In this document: positions 1 to 10,535 of the stretch, piece after piece | Numbering within the stretch: position 1 is the first letter of the stretch | Layout: each line of letters starts with the position of its first letter | Assembly: GCA_022496805.1 (NCBI GenBank) | Contig: CM040088.1 | Coordinates: 28,774,452-28,838,451, forward strand | Source: Pohlia nutans | Taxonomy: Eukaryota > Streptophyta > Bryopsida > Bryales > Mniaceae | Direction: 5' to 3' | DNA length: 64,000 nucleotides | The notes under the pieces: generated by a model | Told to the model about the DNA's origin: nothing | Seen by the model: the letters and a program-made list of their open reading frames with translations, nothing else | The model's database searches: none | Translations under genes and position numbers: made by a program

Positions 1-419
1 GTACATGATTATCCATGAGTGGCATTCATTCCCAGATTGATCCAAACTGACAAAGTGGAACTCATAGAATTCAGTGTGTCTTGAGATCATACCTGTCAGT
101 TTCGTACAAATTGATAATGCCTAAATTTCTAAGTGTTGCCCAATGGTTGAGGGTTTTCATTAAATCCTATGTGGCACCTTAAAAAATAATTAATTATTTC
201 ATCACATAGGTGTCCAAAACGTACAGTATGTGAAAACATCTGAGATCCTAACCTTCCCAAATTCTAAGATACATCAATTTCTAGGCAGTGGCAATGTTAA
301 CATAAAAAATGTCAATTAGGATCCAGTGAGAACACATTGATCTATTGAATTCTTTCACTTGTTCGAAAGTCAACCTGCAGCTGACAAAGTAAAGGACACA
401 TATTCTGGCAGCAACTTAC

Positions 420-2688
420 AGCAACATCATATTTTTCAGCAACCGCCATCAGTTTTTGCGCCATATTGGCTAAAAGTCTAGTTCTCCCTGCCATGTCTTC
501 AAAATCCTGCCGGAAGTTGAAGGTAACACTATCAAAAACTACCAGCTTCACCTGCCACATCCGCATCACTTTGCTTCAGTCACTAAGAGGCCCAACTTGG
601 GCTTCATGGAATTTCAGCACGGTCATATGGGGACTTTCTTTCGTTTCTTTGTTATAAATATTACATGCAATGTTCTTCACTGATTCTGGTGATATAAAAT
701 GGTATCAATCATTTTAAAACCAAGAAATCTTGGTCCTTAATTTAAAGGTTAAGGAATCAGGAGAATATGCGTTAAACAGCAGAAATTTACGAAGTTCTGA
801 AAAACCTGTCATAGTTTGTGCTACCAATCAGACACTCCCATTCATCTTTGAAAGATGGAGTTGCACTTCAAAAGACATTAAACACTTTTTCTTTTTCTTT
901 CTCTCTCATCGTATGTACTCATATTGAAATATAGCTCAAAAAGCAGGGTGACCTACCTCCTTGTGCTGATCAAGAAGAGTGGGCAAGTTGTTGACAACAG
1001 CAAGTTGCTCAACTGGATCATGAACCCGGAGGAGGTATATATGTGACAGAAAGTCTTCAGCACTCAAAGAAGATCTATTCCCAAGATCATCGATGATGGC
1101 TTCTGTGATCTGTGACACACGTTCCATCATGAAGCTCCCTTCTGTATCTGAAAAGTGAAATCAACGAGTTATGAGATGCCGAAAAGGCCAAGTATTTATG
1201 ATTTTTAAATGACAAATTCAATTGATCATACTGTGAAAAATATAATTCAGAAAGGACCAAATTTTATATCACTAGAATCAGTGAAGAACATTGCATGTGT
1301 TGGTCAAGAAAGAAAGAAAATTGAATAAACAGAAGTCTACTCAAAACTGGTAAAGAAAAAACACGAGGCTCATTTCGGACTTCTTGGTCCTTTAGGGGTT
1401 AAGATGATCGAAGCTGGTTATTCAACTCCACTCACCTATATAAATAGCATGGCCTCCAACCCCACCAAATGCTGCTGGAATTTGCACGTTCACGGCCAAC
1501 TGCATACTGTCACACCGATGAAACTGTTACGTCAAAACAAACAACACATTCTAGAGAATCTCTGAATTGGCATGAAAAGGACTCCTTGTTTTGCAAAGTT
1601 GAGCTCAATTTGAACAAGTAAAACTCCTCAAGCCAATAATCCATTATTCTTCAAATGTGAGCACATGTCAAAGCTTTAATTTTCACTTGAATAACTCTTG
1701 TTCTCTAAAAGTGCCATATCAGTACTACTCAAGAATGTTACGAATCAAACAAGAAAGATGTGCCAAATTTCCATATCACCAAAAGCTGAGATACCAAACA
1801 TAACAAAAAGTGGCAGCTACTTCAAAAAATGACATCAGGACTTGAATATCAAAATGGATAAGTTAGAAAATTGTATTACCTGAGCTGTGTCTTCCCAACA
1901 CCAGGTACACCACCTGACCCCATAGACCCATGAAATTCTACATGAGCAAAGCGATTGACAAAATGATATGAAATAAAATGACATTACATGAATGACGTTC
2001 TTCATCTTACAAATTTCAGTGAGCTCTTTGCATAAAATCCCCCCGCCAAGAATCTTGTCCACTTCTACGCTGCCAGTTGCAATTCTCCTCCTCCCCTTCT
2101 CACGTATCAGGAGATCCCACGCTGTCGATGAACCTGAAAAGATGAAGAAAATTCAGGAATCGGCATATAGCTTTCACGGAAAGAGGCTCACTGGAAGAAA
2201 ACCAACCATTGTCTGAAATAAGAGTGTATTAAATCTCTGTTAGTTTCAACGCAATTTGTATTAGTTTTAACATAGATTTAACACAAAACCATTTCAGACA
2301 ATGGTTGGTATTCTTCTAGTACAAGACAATTCCAAGCTCAAAAGAGTCCAATGGAAGAGTATAAAGGGAAGAATGGATACCAGCAAGAGGATCGCTGCGC
2401 ACTAACTTGAGTACAACCCGCGCCTCCTCTAGTGAAATATTTGCCTCTGCAAACGGTAAACAGAAAACTCGATGTGACTGAAATTCGATCAAGCACAGCC
2501 GCTATTAAAAAACTAACAATGTACTGCACAATACAGATCCTTAATGTCTTGTGAAACTCACCTTGAGCAAGCTGGAGGGGAGTCAAAGACACAAGAGCAG
2601 CAGTGGTATGAAACCCTGCTGCAAGAAGCTTGGATCGCAGCGATGGCGGCAATGTCAGCGTCAACACGTCCATAGCTGCAGCGATCAA
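420..2688 (-). CDS. RAD51C: RAD51C recombinase, 5' part (partial)
   Basis: RecA/RAD51-family paralogue that acts in nuclear homologous recombination and meiosis (BCDX2 and CX3 complexes in other organisms). Seven exons join with consistent codon phase: 2562-2673 (or 2688), 2381-2446, 2011-2133, 1880-1913, 1436-1506, 957-1147 and 420-551, giving 243 residues from the ATG at 2673. Visible motifs are the N-terminal helical domain (SLRSKLLAAGF), the lead-in VDKILGGGI, the Walker A GVPGVGKTQ split across exons 3 and 4, NVQIPAAFGGVGGHAIYI, DTEGSFM, and the Walker B region LVVFDSVTFNFRQ followed by RTRLLANMAQKL. These match the RAD51C order rather than RAD51 or DMC1. About 110 C-terminal residues should lie left of the window; I could not find the L2-loop exon (TNQ.TT type) below position 414. 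The in-frame ATG at 2688 is an alternative start five codons upstream. Confidence 0.9.
662..1299. repeat. Inverted repeat pair flanking RAD51C exon 6
   Basis: A segment at 662-700 (tacatgcaatgttcttcact...) reappears as its reverse complement at 1261-1299 with one visible mismatch in 39 positions. The two copies sit in the introns on either side of exon 957-1147. The right copy is followed at 1384-1403 by TTGGTCCTTTAGGGGTTAA, which looks like the terminus of the TTAA-type elements found elsewhere, so the repeats may be transposon remains. Confidence 0.7.
2190..2320. mobile_element. Small hairpin MITE in RAD51C intron
   Basis: About 130 bp with inverted ends of roughly 29 bp (ACTGGAAGAAAACCAACC on the left, ACTAGAAGAATACCAACC when the right end is complemented), lying inside the intron between 2133 and 2381. 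The target duplication is not obvious. No coding capacity. Confidence 0.6.
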
Positions 2689-2755
2689 GCTCCTAGTAAC
2701 AAACCAATACCAAAAAAAATCATGGAATAAGGAAACTCGTCATGGAAATGGAGCC

Positions 2756-2801
2756 AATTTAGGGTTTAAGATGAGGTTATTATGAGTTAGGGTTTCGGGT
2801 G
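2756..2801 (-). promoter_or_regulatory. Two telo-box motifs upstream of RAD51C
   Basis: Two copies of the plant telo-box core (TTAGGGTTT on plus, AAACCCTAA on minus) lie at about 2758-2768 and 2788-2797, 70-110 bp upstream of the RAD51C start. Telo-boxes are common in promoters of plant replication and translation genes. The 500-bp interval 2689-3195 separates RAD51C from the divergent SecE gene and probably serves both. Confidence 0.5.
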
Positions 2802-3195
2802 GGTTTACGAACCTCTGTTTTGGATTGAAGCCTCTCTTGCAGCCGTGGCGACCGTTACGACAATTGTATTTCTGGTGAGCACCTCTGTGGTTGTTTGTGG
2901 CGCACTGTTTTTGAATGCCTAACACTGCGTTTTTTTCGATCCTCCTTTGAAAGACTCTGTTCTGAAATTGTAAGTGTATATGCAAAGATTAAAAAACGTT
3001 GCTGAATTAGAAACTGAAGAACGAGAATGTTCCGTTTTTCGGTCTGGGTTGTGAATATTCGGTTGCGAATTCAGACACGACTCAACTGCCAGGCGGAGAT
3101 TAAGAGATGACACTGTTGGTAACTAGAGTACTGATGAAGAAATTGCCTGTTTTTTTGCAGACTAGAGCTCTGTTTCCGCAGTCAGTTTCACAGCC

Positions 3196-3961
3196 ATGTA
3201 TCAATTAAAGCTCCATCCTACACCTAAAGATTTGCGTGTAATTTCTTCTTCTTTGCATCAATATGATTCTTGCATACTTCCATCTTGGGTTTCTCCCAAG
3301 GGTTTCTCTAGTAAATGCTATGGAAGGCGGAACGAAACTATGGCAAGAGTTTCATTGTCGTCGCGAAGTGGAGAATTCTTGGGACATGGAAGAGAGGAAA
3401 GGGCTAGGGTTTGCACGAGAGCTTACAGAGAAGAGGACTGGGCAAAGTTGTTTCAGCCGGAGGCTATGAAGAAGGAAGAGCTGAAAGAGTACTTGAACGA
3501 GGATCCTATTTGGCTGTGGGTTTTCAAATCATGGCAGAGGTTTGTGCATTCCTATCCTGCCACAGAATTTGTGATGATTCCAGCTTTAAAACACATGTGT
3601 CTGTCTAATGGCGGTTCTTTGCTCTTTGCAGTGGTATCAAAGGCGCTTTACTATTTCTGTGGTCACAGCCAGGGCAGATTAAGTACATCGAATGGCCATC
3701 AGTCAAGAGCACTGTAAGAATGACCACTTGCTTTCCTCATTTCTTCATGATCGCTGAATTTCTCAATCCCTTCTTGCGGATTCTCAGGAACTTTGATATT
3801 GAAACAGTCGCTACTGCACACTGACCATACCCTGTGTGTATGCACAGGTGAAGATGGCGCTTCTGACGCTTGTAGTCGTCATGTTTCTCATGGTTTTCCT
3901 GTACACAGTGGACTCCCTGTTCCGCCATCTGCTAAAGAGTAGTATGAAGCCAATGGCGTAG
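3196..3961 (+). CDS. SECE1: SecE-like preprotein translocase subunit, plastid type
   Basis: Three exons join in frame: 3196-3539, 3632-3713 and 3848-3961 (TAG), giving 179 residues. The C-terminal third carries the SecE signature: GQIKYIEWPSVKST directly followed by one hydrophobic helix (MALLTLVVVMFLMVFLYTVD) and SLFRHLL. The N-terminal third is rich in S, R and K and poor in acidic residues, as in a plastid transit peptide. Splice borders are AG/gtttgt..gcag, ACT/gtaaga..acag. Total length is close to known plant SecE1. SecE works with SecY in the thylakoid membrane. The gene is divergently oriented to RAD51C. The symbol is by family resemblance; a SecE2-type envelope subunit is the alternative. 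Confidence 0.78.
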
Positions 3962-4182
3962 GGTCATAGGAATTGTTTCTGGTCTAGAGATCTTATTACT
4001 GAGAAACATAGATATGAAAAAAAGCTCTTCTTTCCTGTAGCCACGGCCAAACACATAAAGAAAGACGTTTGTTCCGAGACAAGAATAAATTGTCCATCAA
4101 TGTATCGTCGTTTATACCATAAGCATGGGAGACGAGGCAGGGGCTTGGGGAGTATAGTAAGGCGAGGGTGGAGAGGAGAAGC

Positions 4183-4378
4183 ATACCTTTCTCGGCCTTT
4201 TGGCTAAGATCAAGTGTAGTATCTGTTCTTATCAGTTTAATATCTGATACGGGGATCATCGATCCCCATGATATTAATCTAATTTTTCTTGGGAGCGGGG
4301 TCATCCGGCAGCTTGCTGCCCGGCCCCGCGCGCGTCGCCTTGGTCTTGCACTACCTCCTTGGCCGGCGCAGCCCTCTT
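4183..4378 (+). ncRNA. U2: U2 spliceosomal snRNA, copy A
   Basis: Starts ATACCTTTCTCGGCC, contains the invariant stem-loop I and branch-point recognition sequence (GTAGTA), the TATCAGTTTAATATCTGATA stem IIa, an Sm-site region (TAATTTTTCTTGG) and a GC-rich stem III/IV (GCGGGG..CCCCGC). Length of about 196 nt is by comparison with plant U2. A TATA-like element lies about 31 bp upstream. The -70 conserved element is less well preserved than in copies D and E (only the right half, CATGGGAGACGAGG, is clear). Confidence 0.93.
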
Positions 4379-4957
4379 CCTCCTCCCCACCAGGAGGGGA
4401 TCCAAATCAAAACCTAAACTGCAATCCGAGACATATTGACCTGACAGTGGAGATCCTATTTCTCACTATCATTGGCGGCGAAGTTGTATGTCACCATGAA
4501 TAGGAGAAGGTGGTTTGTTTGAGCAGAGATGGTCATTCGATGAAGATGTGGTCATTTCGTTGTGCAAATTAGGGGAGCGAGAGTTAGGGTTTACGCACGT
4601 TAGGTGAATTCTTCACTGTCGGGTTGGACAGAAGGTTTCTTTCAATGTTCGGTGAATTCGTCATTTGCGATTCTTGTGTCTGCCTTCGACATCAATTCAC
4701 TGAGTTTGCTAGACTCGTTAGTATGTGAAATCAGAATCTATCGTCTTAGTTTAGCTCTGGAGTAAATCCTCTTTCTCTCTCTCCTGGTGAGTTGATATGA
4801 TTTGGGGTTGGACAGAAGGTTTCTTTCTTCCATATAAAGTGTGAGTACTTGCAGTATCTGCACTTGCTTATTGCATACTGAACACAATTATTGCTGTAAA
4901 ATTTAGAGCTCCAGAGTACGGATATGTCCAATTGGACTTGCTTGTCTGCAACTGCAG

Positions 4958-5311
4958 TTTTAGTGTACTTGAGGAAGCCCCTTCTACCGCCGTCCTCAAG
5001 GTTTGCAGAGGAGTGTCATCATCTCTAATGGTGAGCCATTTTCCGTTTCTGTCGGATTTTCTTTTGACTGCAGGCAGTGAAGGGTTCCCTTTCTTCCTGA
5101 GAAGGTGACATTTTGCCGATTCATGTGCGATTGTGGGAGATGCTTTTGTTCAATTGACTGTTGGCGGTTCTTATACTGTAGAAGAGGTCAAGTTGGATTC
5201 CTGTTGGTGTATATTGTTATTCCGATTCTTCTTGTTTCATTTATCACTATGATAATATATGGGTGGGTGGACAGTCCTTATGGAGGTGGCAGCAATCCGC
5301 AACAAGTGCAG
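4958..5311 (+). pseudogene. UFM1 fragment A (exons 2 and 3)
   Basis: Exon-like block 4958-5030 encodes remnants of the ubiquitin-fold modifier UFM1 (L-EEAPSTAVLK, then FAEE after a one-base shift), ends at a GTGAGCC donor, and is followed by a 250-bp intron and a block at about 5281-5311 resembling DGVGINPQQ. Relative to the UFM1 family, about 23 nt between the FAAEE and SAIITND equivalents are missing, giving a frameshift. The intron acceptor AG is replaced here. No first or last exon is seen. This copy is the most decayed. Confidence 0.6.
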
Positions 5312-5770
5312 GTATCTGGTGTGATATCCTGTTCTCGTTTCGTCTGCTCATGGTATTCTACTTATGCTGTCTTCCGTTTCATCTTACTATCACTTACACG
5401 GAGTAAATTTGAAGTTGAAGCTTAAGTTCCCCCGCCAACCTTGAATGGGGGAACTAGAATGCATAAGAATAGCTCGTTGACATAACTATGTTTAGACCTG
5501 AAGGTGACCTTATGGTTGGGTAGCTCATGCCAATTAGATATAGAGGAGTTATTGGGAAGAATGTTCGTTACCGACACCGGTGGAGTGATCTTTGACTCCG
5601 GATGACTCTACACCACTGTTTGGGAGGAACCGGCAGTTGGTTACAAGTCAGCTGGTTGATTTTTCGAAATAATTGGTTGAATCTCAAGAATAGAGGCAAA
5701 AGATCGGACTAAATGACTAAAATTAGTTATATTTAGTATTTATAGAAGAAATATACGGGATATATTCTAA
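5312..5770. other. Duplicated non-coding DNA 3' of UFM1 fragment A
   Basis: No gene seen. The first 250 bp are shared (inverted) with 7335-7600. A run of paired CCCCC/GGGGG motifs near 5430-5455 could form a short hairpin. Confidence 0.5.
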
Positions 5771-6185
5771 GAGCATCTCCACCGTGATTTCTGTATCTAT
5801 ATTTGGAAAGGGATGAAATTGTCCCTGATTTTCAAATATAATAGTCGAGGCTGCACCGTTCAATCTTGGAAAAGTGAAATTGGAAACCGCATACAGACAG
5901 CCAGCAACTGATCTCTCTGCCTTTTGAAAATCATCGTTGAAATCAACGTTGTGGGCCAGGTGCACCCCGCGGAGATGAAAATCAGGTGCGAGAAGTGAAA
6001 AATTGTAGTAAGAAGAGCGATGCAGATAGAAAGTTTGAATCTTGGAAAACCAACCAAGTTTGCTGGATTTAGGGGTCACTCCTGGAAAATTTTGCCGTTA
6101 CAGCACTCCGGTGCAAAGGTTTTTCTTGGAAAACGGATGACCTTCATCCTTTTCCAGATACAGGAACCACGTGGTGGGGATGCTC
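5771..6185. mobile_element. PIF/Harbinger-type MITE, GAGCATCTCCACC family
   Basis: 415 bp bounded by GAGCATCTCCACC and GGGGATGCTC (imperfect inverted ends), flanked by TAA on both sides. The TAA duplication and GAGCATCTCC ends fit Harbinger-derived MITEs common in plants. Not coding. A second member is at 16310-16704. Confidence 0.75.
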
Positions 6186-6855
6186 TAAAAAACCAGTTGG
6201 TTTGGGAAAATAAAGGAAACTAACTGGTTGGCTCAAAAAGTATCCTGAACACTGCTCTACACATACTTTAATTCATGAATCTACAAGCCCTTCAAACCTC
6301 GTTTACTGTGTAAAACCTACCAACGACGAATCAATTCACGTCTTAATGTAGTAAAATGATCAAATCAGATTTGTAGTAAAGTGATCAACAGGATGAATAT
6401 TCGGTTCTGAAATTCGTACTGGTTCCCGAGAATGTGTACCAGATGAATGCAACGACCATGTGTGTGGCTCTGGCTGCGAGTGATGGTACCATGATCATTA
6501 TATTGACAGCTAGAGACGGATGTGGAGAACATGCGAATGGACTGGACCGAAAATGCTGGATTCTGCACCATAGTTATCTGGACTCGAACAACCATGATTC
6601 TACATTTGCAATATGTTTTCTTTCTTGTGGTCATTGGAGAATTGACTGACAACAGTATCACTCATCAGCCACAGCAACACACGAATCGGATTCTCAGAAT
6701 CTTTAGTTCATGCCTGGGTTTTCGTTTAAAGCAGAATGGAGACACTCGCGTAAGATGACAGTATTAAGACTAAATGAAATTTGCTATGTCATTGTTATCT
6801 TGTGTATGAGTTCCTGTTTGAGGTTTTGATTGGGTCCCCTCCTGGAGGGGAGGGG
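6186..6855. other. Unassigned DNA between MITE and U2 copy B
   Basis: A 71-codon open frame (6434-6649, plus) and its antisense are present, but neither resembles a known family and no splice or repeat context supports expression. I see no gene here. Confidence 0.4.
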
Positions 6856-7051
6856 GAGAGGGATGCGCCGGCCGAGGAAGTAGTGCAAGACCACGGCGAC
6901 GTGCGCGGGGCCGGGCAGCAAGCTACCGGATGGCCCCGCTCCCAAGAAAAATTAGATTAATATCATGGGGATCGATGATCCCCGTATCAGATATTAAACT
7001 GATAAGAACAGATACTACACTTGATCTTAGCCAAAAGGCCGAGAAAGGTAT
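6856..7051 (-). ncRNA. U2: U2 spliceosomal snRNA, copy B
   Basis: Reverse-complement U2 beginning ATACCTTTCTCGG at 7051. The first 70 nt match copy A, including GTAGTA and stem IIa, the Sm region is intact, and stem IV differs by a few bases (GTGCGCGGGG on plus). Upstream are an altered TATA element (GTACAAG) and a slightly degenerate -70 element (CCCATATGGATGGGA). This copy is probably weaker than D/E or silent, but the RNA body is intact. Confidence 0.88.
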
Positions 7052-7604
7052 ACTTTTACTTCCACAACCCGGGCTTCTTGTACTCCCTAGCTCCCTGCCC
7101 CGCTTCCCATCCATATGGGGTAAATCACAATACACCCGCAATAGGCCAAGACAAAGTCCTTTCACTTCCCAAAACAAAGAACATCTTTGCACAGATTATA
7201 TCTTTGGTAGAACAACATGGTGAGTCACTGCTATCACGTCCAGGATGTTCACTTGTTGGCACCAGCTTCAGTCGTTCTGTGCAAAGAGGTCATATTTACC
7301 AACTGTTTTTGGATTGTGACCATAGCAATAGTGAACATTCTTCCGAATAACTCCTCTATACATAAATTGGCATGAGCTACCCAACCATAAGGTCACCTCC
7401 AAGTCAAAACATTATTATGTCAACCAGCTATTCTTATGCGTTCTAGTTCCCCCATTCAAGCTTGGCGGGGGAACTCAAGCTTCAACTTCAAAATTTACTC
7501 CGTGGAAGTGATACGAAGATGAAACGGAAGACACCGCAGGTAGTATACCATGAGCAGATGAAACGGGAACAGGATATCACACAAGATATATGACACCAGT
7601 TTAC

Positions 7605-7963
7605 CTGCACTTTGTTGCGAATTGCTGCCACCTCCATCTGCAAGCACAAGGAGTGTCCACCCACCCATATATTATCATAATGATAAAAGAAACAAGAAGA
7701 ATCGGCATACCAATATGCACAAACAGGAATCCAACTTGATCTCTTCTATAAGAATCACCAACAGTCAATTGAACAAAAGCATCTCCCACAATCGCACATG
7801 AATCGGCAACATGTCACCTTCTCAGGAAGAAAGGTAACTCTGCACTGCCTGCAGTCAAAAGAAAATCCAACACAAACGGAAAAACTGCTCACCATTAAAG
7901 ATGATGACACTCGTCTGCAAACCTGAGGATGGCGTTGAATGGGGCTTCCTCGGGTACACTGAA
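7605..7963 (-). pseudogene. UFM1 fragment C (exons 2 and 3)
   Basis: Minus-strand exon 7893-7963 reads FSVPEEAPFNAILRFADE, the best-preserved UFM1 match in the window, then runs into the same 23-nt deletion and a stop. After the intron (donor GTGAGC, acceptor TGCAG), 7605-7637 reads DGGGSNSQQSAG, a degenerate DGIGINP-QTAG block. First and last exons are absent, so no product is expected. Confidence 0.68.
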
Positions 7964-8532
7964 CTGCTCGTGCAGACAGACAAGTCCAATTGTCGAACAA
8001 TGGGCATATTCGTCTATAGATTTTATAGCAAAAAATGCAGTCTGAAGCAATAAGCAAGTACTGATACTGCAAGTACTGACACTTTATATGGAAGCTTCGG
8101 CTCTGAAGTGTCCCCTTGAAAGACACCTCTGTTCAACCCCAAATCACAGCAACTCACAGAAAGAGGATTTACCCCAGAGCTAAACGAAGATGATAGATTC
8201 TGATTTCACATACTAACGAGTCTAGCAAACTCAGTGAAGCGATGTTGAAAGGAGACACAAAAATCGTAAAAGACGAATCATGATTCATCTAACGTGCATA
8301 AACCTTAAACTCTCGCTCCCCTAATTCGCACAGCGAAGTGACCACAACTTAATCGCATGACCATATTGGCTAAAACCAACCACCTTCTCCTTATCACCGG
8401 AGACATAAAACCATGCTGACTGAGAGTCAGCAAAAACACTTCAGGGTAACCTAAGGGCAAATCAGCCTTACAGAATATATCCGTGACTGCAGTTTAGGGT
8501 TTGGTTTGGGTTCCCTCCTGGTGGGGGAGGGG

Positions 8533-8728
8533 GATAAGGCTGCGCCTGCCAAGGAGGTAGTGCAATACCAAGGCGACGCGCGCGGGGCCGGGTAGCAAGC
8601 TCCCGGATGACCCCGCTCCCAAGAAAAATTAGATTAATATCATGGGGATTGATGATCCCCGTATCAGATATTTAACTGATAAGAATAGATACTACACTTG
8701 ATCTTTGCCAACAGGCCGAGAAAGGTAT
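8533..8728 (-). pseudogene. Variant U2 snRNA, copy C
   Basis: Recognisable U2 with substitutions in positions normally invariant: stem-loop I has CTGTTGGCAAAG in place of CTTTTGGCTAAG, TATCTATTC in place of TATCTGTTC, and CAGTTAAATATC in place of CAGTTTAATATC. The branch-point pairing motif GTAGTA and the Sm region remain. The upstream TATA (TATAAG) and the -70 palindrome (CCCATATGCATGGGA) are intact, so transcription is possible even if the RNA is defective. It is identical to copy F in the first 180 nt because both lie in the 3.3-kb inverted repeat. Confidence 0.8.
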
Positions 8729-9347
8729 ACTTCTCCAGCCTCACCCTCGCCTTCTTATACTCCCCAGCCCCGTCCTCGCCTCCCATGCATATGGGATAAA
8801 TCACAATTTAGCCCCCTCCCCCTTCTTCCTATTGAGAACTCCATCACTTCACTACTACGCCCTCCGATCCCCCATCTATTCCTTACATCTGCATGCATCC
8901 ATCGGCTCGCTACTGACAACCACCAGCTTCGGTGAATTACTATTTAATGTACTCTCAAACCAGGATTGAATTGCATTTAGTAGCCGTTACACTACAAGGA
9001 TATCAAATACTTACAATATAAACTCTCAGTCAGCTTTAGAATCCAGATGATGCTTAGATCATTCTTGGTCATGCTTGAGTTATAAATCAAGCAAAGAGCA
9101 CTAATCCAGAAAAGCGCCACCGCTTCTTCCCCAAAAGAAATCGTTCAGTTCATGATTAGCAGCACGAATGCCCAACCCTGTCACGAGGAATCAACGTCAG
9201 CTCTGTTTCATGTTTCAAAAACTCATTGCCTGCCCCACTACACTAGGTCCGTTCACCAATCAAAGCTCTTCAAAATAATTCTTTGTAATCTCTGAGAGCG
9301 GAAATTAACGAGCTGTGACCTAGAAAACAGAGGACAGAAAAATTTAC

Positions 9348-9704
9348 CTGCGCTTTGTTCCGGATTGATGCCAACTCCATCTGCAAGCTCACAAGGGATG
9401 TCCACCCATTTATTATCATAGTGAAACAAAACAAGAAGAATCGGCATACCAATATACACAACTTGACCTTTTCTGTAAGTAGAATCACCGACAGTGATTT
9501 GAACAAAAGCATCTCCCACAATCGTTACTTTGTTGTGGCACATGAATCGGCAACATGTCACCTTCTCAGGACGAATGCAAACCCTACACTGCCTGCAATC
9601 AAAAGAAAATCCGACAACGGAAAATGGCTCACCATTAGAGATGATGACACTCCACTGCGAACCTAAGGACGGCGGTAGAAGGGGCTTCCTCCGGTACACT
9701 CAAA
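9348..9704 (-). pseudogene. UFM1 fragment D (exons 2 and 3)
   Basis: Minus-strand exon 9633-9704 encodes LSVPEEAPSTAVLRFA then, after the shared deletion, SVIISN in the next frame. The intron runs from GTGAGCC to TTGCAG, and exon 9348-9380 completes DGVGINPEQSAG with a GTAAAT donor. Reading SVIISN-DGVGINPEQSAG across the intron reproduces the UFM1 family pattern SAIITNDGIGINPAQTAG. No terminal exon follows. Mirror copy at 31009-31365. Confidence 0.72.
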
Positions 9705-10264
9705 CTGCACTTGCAGACAAGCAAGTCCAATTGTGAAACAATGGACATATTCGTACTCAGGAGCTCTAAATTTTACAGATGCGTTCAGCATGCAGGCTGA
9801 AGTAATAAGCAAGTGCTGATACTGCAAATACTCACACTTTATATGGAAGCTTCACCTTGAAAGACCAACCCCATATCATATCAACTCACAAGGAGGGAGA
9901 GAGGATTTACTCCAGAGCCAAACTAAGATGATAGATTCTAATGTCACATACTAACGAGTCTAGGAAACTCAGCGAAGTGATGTAGAAGGTAGACACAAGA
10001 ATCGCAACAGACGAACCAGAAAAAATTCACCTTCAACCCTAACTCTCGCTCCCCATATTTGCACAACGAATTGATCACAACTTCATCGGATCACTACCCC
10101 TGGCTGCTGCTCTAACAAACCACCTTATCATCTTCATGGTGGCATACAACTCCGCCGCCTACGGTAGTGAGAAACAAGATTTCCAGACACTGGCGAGCAC
10201 AGCTAGGAGTGTCCCGGATTGCAGTTTAGGGTTTCGATTGGGTCCCCTCCTGGTGGGGAGGGGG

Positions 10265-10460
10265 GAGAGGGATGCGCCGGCCAAGGAAGTAGTGCAATAC
10301 CAAGGCGACGCGCGCGGGGCCGGGTAGCAAGCTACCGGATGACCCCGCTCCCAAGAAAAATTAGATTAATATCATGGGGATCGATGACCCCCGTATCAGA
10401 TATTAAACTGATAAGAACAGATACTACACTTGATCTTAGCCAAAAGGCCGAGAAAGGTAT
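10265..10460 (-). ncRNA. U2: U2 spliceosomal snRNA, copy D
   Basis: Full-length U2 with intact stem-loop I, GTAGTA, stem IIa, Sm region and stem III/IV. TATAAGA lies about 31 bp upstream and the CCCATGTGCATGGGA element about 54-68 bp upstream. Downstream at about 10224-10236 lies GTTTAGGGTTTCG, a telo-box belonging to the promoter remnant of UFM1 fragment D. Probably functional. Mirror image of copy E. Confidence 0.93.
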
Positions 10461-10479
10461 ACTTCTCAACCCTCACCCT

Positions 10480-10535
10480 CGCCTTCTTATACTCCCCAGC
10501 CCCCTGCCTCGTCTCCCATGCACATGGGGTAAATC
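10480..10535 (-). promoter_or_regulatory. U2 copy D promoter: TATA and conserved -70 palindrome
   Basis: On the minus strand, CCCATGTGCATGGGA (10514-10528) precedes TATAAGA (about 10485-10491) by about 23 bp, and the snRNA starts about 31 bp after the TATA. The same pair occurs at copies C, E and F, and in altered form at A and B. The spacing matches the plant USE/TATA layout of Pol II snRNA genes, but the sequence is not the angiosperm USE (RTCCCACATCG). Confidence 0.6.

Larger units (their letters stand above)
4180..5565. repeat. U2-UFM1 repeat unit, left arm of an inverted pair
   Basis: The segment holding U2 copy A, the UFM1 fragment and about 250 bp of following DNA is reproduced in reverse orientation at about 7335-8760. 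Matching landmarks are the TTCCCCC / GGGGGAAC blocks near 5430-5455 and 7445-7475, and ACCTTATGGTTGGGTAGCTC near 5507-5526 whose complement is near 7375-7394. Identity looks moderate with indels, so this is an older duplication than the 3.3-kb pair. Confidence 0.75.
7335..8760. repeat. U2-UFM1 repeat unit, right arm of inverted pair
   Basis: Reverse-orientation counterpart of 4180-5565, containing UFM1 fragment C and U2 copy C. The interval between the two arms (5566-7334) carries a MITE and U2 copy B. Confidence 0.7.

Noticed and set aside
9253..9699. 148-codon open frame (and its mirror at 31014-31460) as a protein gene
   Set aside because: It reads through a GT/AG intron between two UFM1 exons and out of frame with UFM1; no independent domain is recognisable.
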